Source of the DNA: an uncultured Acidobacteriota bacterium
Lineage (GTDB): Bacteria; Acidobacteriota; Thermoanaerobaculia; UBA5066
Direction: 5' to 3'
NCBI GenBank assembly: GCA_903845115.1
Contig: CAIMWE010000049.1
Location: 1 to 58,405 of the forward strand
Length of the DNA stretch: 58,405 nucleotides
The notes beneath the pieces are model-generated. The model searched no databases and was not told the DNA's origin. It saw only the letters and a list, made by a program, of their open reading frames with translations. Below are positions 54,198-58,405 of the stretch, piece by piece (positions within the stretch are counted from its first letter, which is position 1; each line of letters starts with the position of its first letter). The position numbers and the translations under genes are program-made.

Positions 54198-55483
54198 GCC
54201 ACCGGCGGGACGACGTGGAAGTCGAGCGCGGCGATCTCCTCGAGGGCCCTGGCGACCTGGGCCTGCGAGACCGTCTCGAGGGTGATCACGAACGGCAGGG
54301 CGTCCCGCTCGCCGTACGGCGCCTGGAAGACCGCCTCGATGTTCGCCTGGTTCCGCGCGAGGACCTGGCTGATCCCCGCGATGATCCCCGCCTTGTCGCG
54401 GACGACGAAGCGCAGATAGAAGGGGGCGCTGAACTCCTCCGGGCCGGCCGGGGAAAAAGGCTCGAACTTCGGGAAGCCGAGCGGCGGGACGAGGGGCCGC
54501 GGGCCCGAGCGGGCCAGTTCCACGATGTCGGAGAGGACCGCCACCGCGGTCGGGTCCCCTCCCGCTCCGCGGCCCGCGAAGACGAAGTCGCCCCCCTTCT
54601 CTCCGCGCACCTGTACCGCGTTGAACGGCCCGGTCACCTTGGCCAGCATCGACGAGAGGGAGACCATGTGCGTTCTCACCGACAGGGCGAGCCGCCCGTT
54701 GGGCAGGAGCCGCGCCGACGCCAGCTGCCGCGGGGTCCGCTGGAGGAGCTTGGCGTAGACGAAGTCGCACGGCAGGAGGCGCGTGATGCCTTCCCGGAAC
54801 AGGGACGGGAACTCGGCCTTCTGGCCGAACGCCATCCGGGCCAGGAGGACCAGCTTGTAGCCGGCGTCCGCCCCCTCCACGTCGCTGGCCGGGTCGGCCT
54901 CGGCGTACCCGAGCTTCTGGGCCTCCGCGAGGACGTCCGCGTAGGGGCGGCCCGTCCGCTCCATCTCGGTCAGGATGAAGTTGCAGGTCCCGTTGAGGAT
55001 CCCCTCCACCGCCACGAGCCGGTCGCCCACGAAGCTCTCCCGGATCGCCCGCAGGATCGGGATGCCGCCGGCGACCGCCGCCTCGATTCCGAGGCCGACC
55101 TTCTTCGACGCGGAAAGTTCGCTCAGCTCGAAACCGTGAGCCGAGAGGAGGAGCTTGTTCGCGGTGACGACGCTCTTCCCGGCCTGGAGCGCCTTCGTGA
55201 TCAGGCCCCGGGCCGGGTCGATCCCGCCCATCAGCTCGACGACAAGGTCCACCTCCGGGTCGACGGCCACCGAGTCGAGGTCGTCGGTCCAGCGGACGGG
55301 ACCCGAGACCCAGGCCGCCTTCTTCCGCTCGATGCCGCGGTTCCCGATCGCCGTCACCGCGAGCCTCACCCCGAGCCGGTCGCGAAGGCGCTCCTCTCCC
55401 GACTGGACCAGGCGGACGAGCGACTGCCCCACCGTCCCGAATCCCAGCAGGCCGAGCCTGACCACCGGTGCCGTCTTCTTCAC
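54179..55483 (-). CDS. hom: Homoserine dehydrogenase
   Basis: 434 aa. Reduces aspartate semialdehyde to homoserine for Thr/Met synthesis. NAD(P) motif LGLLGFGTVGQSLVRL near 10-25, VELMGGIDPARGLI near 86, VVTANKLLL near 107, GILNGTCNFIL near 175 (substrate Lys/Asp region follows: AEADPASDVEGADAGYKL near 204), C-terminal ACT domain (about 350-434) for feedback control. GTG at 55483 overlaps the upstream stop (GTGA). Confidence 0.95.
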   Translation of the reverse strand: MKKTAPVVRLGLLGFGTVGQSLVRLVQSGEERLRDRLGVRLAVTAIGNRGIERKKAAWVSGPVRWTDDLDSVAVDPEVDLVVELMGGIDPARGLITKALQAGKSVVTANKLLLSAHGFELSELSASKKVGLGIEAAVAGGIPILRAIRESFVGDRLVAVEGILNGTCNFILTEMERTGRPYADVLAEAQKLGYAEADPASDVEGADAGYKLVLLARMAFGQKAEFPSLFREGITRLLPCDFVYAKLLQRTPRQLASARLLPNGRLALSVRTHMVSLSSMLAKVTGPFNAVQVRGEKGGDFVFAGRGAGGDPTAVAVLSDIVELARSGPRPLVPPLGFPKFEPFSPAGPEEFSAPFYLRFVVRDKAGIIAGISQVLARNQANIEAVFQAPYGERDALPFVITLETVSQAQVARALEEIAALDFHVVPPVAFPLTD

Positions 55484-56316
55484 AGGTCCTCCTCCTCGAT
55501 CCCGAGCGCCGCGACCAGCGCCAGGAATCCCGCGTGGACGCCCGGCGAGCCGGCGACGAGGTTGCCGCGCTTCCTCCACCGGCCGGTGCCGTCGAAGTCC
55601 GAGACGAGCCCTCCCGCCTCCGTCACGAGCAGAGCCCCGGCCGCGGTGTCCCACGGGGAGAGGCCGAACTCGAAGAAACCGTCGAAGATCCCGGCCGCGA
55701 CGTAAGCGAGGTCGAGCGCCGCGCTACCCGCCCTGCGGAGCGAGCGGACCTCGAGGAAAGCGGCGCGGAAGATCCGGAGGTAGAGGTCGATCTTCGCCTG
55801 CTGCCGGAACGGGAAGCCCGTCGCCATCGCGCACCCGTCGAGACCGGGGCGCTCCGGCATCCGGAGCGGCTTGCCGTTGCGGAACGCCCCCTCGCCGCGG
55901 ACGGCCGTGAAGAGGTCCCCCTTCACCGGGTCCCAGATCACCGCCGTCTCGAGCGGGCCGAAGGTCCCGCCGGAGGTCCGGGCGATCGAGACCGCCCAGT
56001 GCGGGAACCCCCGCACGAAGTTCGCCGTCCCGTCCAGCGGGTCGACGATCCAGGTCGGGGCGCCCTCCTCGTCCTCCGACGCGCCGCCTCCGGACGCCCC
56101 CCCCTCCTCGCCGAGGAACCGGTCGCCCGGGAAGGCGCCGAGAAGCTCCTCGCGGAGGAGAGCCTCGCTCTCGCGGTCGGCCCTCGAGACGACGTCGTTC
56201 CGGGACTTCTCCTCCACCCACGACGGGTCGAAGGAGCGGAAGTACCCGGTGAGGATCTCGCCGGCCCGCCGCGCGGCGCCGGTCGCGGCGTCCACGGGCC
56301 GGACCGCCCCGGTCAA
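55480..56316 (-). CDS. Inositol-monophosphatase-family phosphatase
   Basis: 278 aa, Li-sensitive Mg-dependent phosphatase fold. Metal ligands in GEEGGAS (near 85), WIVDPLDGTANFVRGFPHWA near 99-118 (the DPLDGT signature) and the second signature SPWDTAAGALLVTEAGG near 225. Substrate may be inositol-1-phosphate, histidinol phosphate or fructose-1,6-bisphosphate. Start TTG at 56316 overlaps the receiver gene stop (TTGA). Its position directly before hom is unusual. Confidence 0.9.
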   Translation of the reverse strand: MTGAVRPVDAATGAARRAGEILTGYFRSFDPSWVEEKSRNDVVSRADRESEALLREELLGAFPGDRFLGEEGGASGGGASEDEEGAPTWIVDPLDGTANFVRGFPHWAVSIARTSGGTFGPLETAVIWDPVKGDLFTAVRGEGAFRNGKPLRMPERPGLDGCAMATGFPFRQQAKIDLYLRIFRAAFLEVRSLRRAGSAALDLAYVAAGIFDGFFEFGLSPWDTAAGALLVTEAGGLVSDFDGTGRWRKRGNLVAGSPGVHAGFLALVAALGIEEEDL

Positions 56317-56723
56317 CGCTTCACCACGCTGTCGAGGATCATCAGGAAGGCCGCCTGCTGCCTCGGCTCCGTCTTGTTGATCACCGCGAGGCAGGTTTCC
56401 GTGGAGAAGAGGGCGTGGAGCTCGTCGGCGTCGTGCGCCGAGATGATCACGATCCGCTTGCACGGGACCCCGCGCTCCGCCGCGAGGGCCGCCAGCTTGC
56501 GGCCGTCGAAGACCGGCATCTCCAGGTCGAGGAGGAGGAGGTCGATCCCCGGTCCCAGGACCGGAATCACCTGGATCGGGTTCGCGTACGACTCGAACGT
56601 CACCTTCTCGCCGTACCGCGCCTCCAGGCCCCTCCGCCACGTCTCGGCGTAGGCCACCGAGTCGTCCACCATCACGATCCGCTTCGGGCGCTTCGCCACC
56701 AGGGGCACGGGCGGTCCGGGCAT
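56313..56723 (-). CDS. Stand-alone response-regulator receiver domain
   Basis: 136 aa. Receiver fold only: acidic pair in VMVDDSVAYAETW near 18, phospho-acceptor Asp in LLLLDLEMPVFDG near 66, Ser/Thr switch in IVIISAHD and the conserved Lys in AVINKTEP near 117. No output domain and no kinase nearby. ATG at 56723 (an in-frame GTG at 56735 is possible); 29 bp after pyrC, then TTGA overlap to the phosphatase. Possibly a CheY-like signalling protein placed in a biosynthetic operon. Confidence 0.85.
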   Translation of the reverse strand: MPGPPVPLVAKRPKRIVMVDDSVAYAETWRRGLEARYGEKVTFESYANPIQVIPVLGPGIDLLLLDLEMPVFDGRKLAALAAERGVPCKRIVIISAHDADELHALFSTETCLAVINKTEPRQQAAFLMILDSVVKR

Positions 56724-56752
56724 GGTCGAGGGCACGGTGTCCGGGCGTCTCC

Positions 56753-58075
56753 TCAGCCCGCCGCGGGCGACTCGCCCCTGACGCCGTGACGGTAGACCTC
56801 GCGGCCGCGCACCCAGGTCCTCTCGACCCGCCCCCGGAGCGAGGCGCCGACCCACGGGGAGTTCGAGGAGCGGGAGCGGAACGAGTCCACGGTGACCTGG
56901 GTCGGCTTCGTCGTCGAGAAGAGGACGACGTCCCCGGCCGCTCCCGGGGCGAGCGTGCCGGCGGCGAGGCCGAAGACCCGCGCCGGAGCCGTCGAGAGCA
57001 GCTCCACCAGCCGCGAGAGGGAGAGCACCTTCGTCGCGACGAAGGCGTCGATCAGGACCGGCAGCGCCGTCTCCAGTCCGGTCACGCCGAACGGCGCGTC
57101 GGCGAACTCGAGCGCCTTCTCGTCCGCGTGATGGGGGGCGTGGTCGGTCGCGATGCAGTCGATCGTCCCGTCCAGGAGCCCCTCGACGAGCGCCCTCCGG
57201 TCCTCCTCCGACCGCAGGGGGGGGTTCATCTTGAAGCGCGTGTCGTACCCCGAGCGGGCGACGTCCTCGTCCACGAGCGTCAGGTGGTGCGGGGTCACCT
57301 CGCACGTCACCTTCACCCCCGACGCCCGGGCCTGGCGAATCACCGCGAGGCTCCCCGCCGTCGAGACGTGGGCCACGTGGAGGCGGGCCCCCGCGAGCGC
57401 GGCGAGCTGGACGTCGCGGGCCACCATCGACGACTCCGCCACCGCCGGCCAGCCGGCGAGGCCGAGCCGCGTGGCCGCCCACCCCTCGTTCATGACGCCG
57501 CCCGCGACCAGCGACGGGTCCTCCTCGTGGACGACGACCGGGAGGCCGAACATCGAGGCGTACTCCAGGGCCCGCCGCATCAGGTTCCCGTGGACCACCG
57601 GCTTGCCGTCGTCGGAGATCGCCACGATCCCTTCGGCCTTCATCGAGCCGATCTCGGCCAGCTCGACCCCCTTCAGCCCCTTCGAGAGCGCCCCGATCGG
57701 GTAGACGTGCACGTGCCCGGTCTCCCGCGCGCGCCGGACGACGAACGCCGCCGTCGGGGCGTCGTCGACCACCGGGTCGGTGTTCGCCATCGCGCAGACC
57801 GTCGTGTAGCCGCCGGCCGCCGCCGCGGCGGTCCCGCTGGCGATCGTCTCCTTGTACTCGAAGCCCGGCTCGCGAAGGTGGGTGTGGAGGTCGACGAAAC
57901 CCGGGGCGACGACGAGGCCGGAGGCGTCCACCACCTCGGCCCCCTTCGGCGGAGCGATCCGCTCGTCGACCGCCGCGACGACGCCGTCGCGCAGGAGGAC
58001 GTCCAGGAACTGGTCGATCCCGCGGGACGGGTCGATCACCCGCCCCCCCGTGATGAGGACGGGGACTTCATTCAT
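56753..58075 (-). CDS. pyrC: Dihydroorotase
   Basis: 440 aa type I dihydroorotase (third step of pyrimidine synthesis). Zinc motif [10 protein letters not shown] near 62, [10 protein letters not shown] near 151 where type I enzymes carry an Asp metal ligand, [11 protein letters not shown] near 177, [11 protein letters not shown] near 231, catalytic Asp in IATDHAPHH near 306. ATG at 58075 lies where an 83-bp tandem repeat ends; its first bases look like a diverged repeat copy. Confidence 0.94.
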   Translation of the reverse strand: MNEVPVLITGGRVIDPSRGIDQFLDVLLRDGVVAAVDERIAPPKGAEVVDASGLVVAPGFVDLHTHLREPGFEYKETIASGTAAAAAGGYTTVCAMANTDPVVDDAPTAAFVVRRARETGHVHVYPIGALSKGLKGVELAEIGSMKAEGIVAISDDGKPVVHGNLMRRALEYASMFGLPVVVHEEDPSLVAGGVMNEGWAATRLGLAGWPAVAESSMVARDVQLAALAGARLHVAHVSTAGSLAVIRQARASGVKVTCEVTPHHLTLVDEDVARSGYDTRFKMNPPLRSEEDRRALVEGLLDGTIDCIATDHAPHHADEKALEFADAPFGVTGLETALPVLIDAFVATKVLSLSRLVELLSTAPARVFGLAAGTLAPGAAGDVVLFSTTKPTQVTVDSFRSRSSNSPWVGASLRGRVERTWVRGREVYRHGVRGESPAAG

Positions 58076-58084
58076 CGCCGCTGG

Positions 58085-58265
58085 CTCCGATCAACAAGTG
58101 TCGAGCGCGTGGTCCGCGCGAGCGATCGGAGCGAGTCACCTCGGCTCCTCTCATTCGTCGCCACTCGCTCCGATCAACAAGTGTCGAGCGCGTGGTCCGC
58201 GCGAGCGATCGGAGCGAGTCACCTCGGCTCCTCTCATTCGTCACCACTCGCTCCGATCAACAAGT
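58085..58265. repeat. 83-bp tandem repeat at pyrB-pyrC junction
   Basis: Two full units (58085-58167, 58168-58250) differing at one base, plus 15 bp of a third. Each unit contains the inverted pair GATCGGAGCGAGT / ACTCGCTCCGATC. The unit includes the last codons and stop of pyrB (stop 58234-58236). Confidence 0.93.
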
Positions 58266-58405
58266 ACAGCACCGCCATCCGGACCGACACGCCGTTCTCC
58301 ACCTGGTTCAGGATGACCGAGTCGGGCCCGTCGGCCACGGCCGAGTCGATCTCGACGCCGCGGTTCATCGGGCCCGGGTGCATCACGATCGCGTCCTTCT
58401 TCGCC
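58234..58405 (-). CDS. pyrB: Aspartate carbamoyltransferase catalytic chain, C-terminal part
   Basis: 56 C-terminal residues only; the rest lies beyond the window edge. The motif [13 protein letters not shown] and the end [19 protein letters not shown] are diagnostic of PyrB. The last eight residues (LIGASGDE) are encoded in the 83-bp repeat and are probably variable. Upstream partner of pyrC in a pyrBC operon. Confidence 0.92.
   Translation of the reverse strand, partial: AKKDAIVMHPGPMNRGVEIDSAVADGPDSVILNQVENGVSVRMAVLYLLIGASGDE

Noticed and set aside
58085-58265. Possible CRISPR array
   Set aside because: The 83-bp units are contiguous with no variable spacers, and they include pyrB coding sequence; no cas gene is present.

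Overview
The window is a GC-rich, gene-dense bacterial chromosome segment with 39 protein genes in short operons on both strands. It carries no rRNA, complete tRNA, transposase, prophage or CRISPR array. The mix (lysine 6-aminotransferase, AsnA-type asparagine synthetase, a MoxR-DUF58-Bat operon, DUF1015 beside serA, GT-C and DPM-synthase-like glycosyltransferases, groESL behind a CIRCE-like operator) suggests a Gram-negative-type organism, perhaps Acidobacteriota. That assignment is inference from gene content, not a search.

Layout. 1-9345: 3' part of lpd, then (minus strand) an acyl-CoA synthetase, serA, DUF1015, an ABC exporter and a saccharopine-dehydrogenase-like oxidoreductase. 9453-23256: a surface-glycan region in four transcription blocks. 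It holds an FAD oxidoreductase, GT4 and GT2 enzymes, an Arn-like run (GT-C, DPM-synthase-like GT2, second GT2, four-helix SMR/EamA-type carrier), two plain methyltransferases, a sugar C-methyltransferase and another GT-C protein. 23487-30793: a large membrane protein with an embedded spermidine-synthase fold, groEL/groES, a DegT-type aminotransferase, a rhomboid protease and HU. 30926-37578: rsmB, fmt, ftsK and rsmA (minus), trxA (plus) and a small secreted Thr-Pro-rich protein. 37810-45622: a tightly coupled MoxR-DUF58-Bat operon. 45668-53896: a GGDEF protein, asnA, lat, mtgA, a Big_2 lipoprotein, glgA and a glycerophosphodiesterase. 54179-58405 (minus): pyrB (partial), pyrC, a lone receiver domain, an inositol-monophosphatase-family protein and homoserine dehydrogenase.

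Two sequence-level themes stand out. First, several genes (lpd, trxA, hom, and in weaker form glgA and pyrB) end inside long inverted repeats in which the last codons and the stop codon are copied in reverse just downstream. Related GGGAACC/GGTTCCC hairpins and a dispersed ~92-bp repeat sit at the same kind of site. Second, many transcription units lack a Shine-Dalgarno sequence. They carry a -10 box (TANNNT, often TGNTANNNT) only 6-10 nt before the start codon, as expected of leaderless or nearly leaderless mRNAs. In at least two cases (ftsK and a GT2 gene) the leaderless start belongs to a 9-14 codon mini-ORF whose stop overlaps the real gene's start (ATGA). Inside operons, coupling overlaps of the NTGA type are the rule and include GTG, TTG and one apparent CTG start. 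groESL and HU instead have TTGACA-17-TATATT/TAGATT promoters and long leaders.
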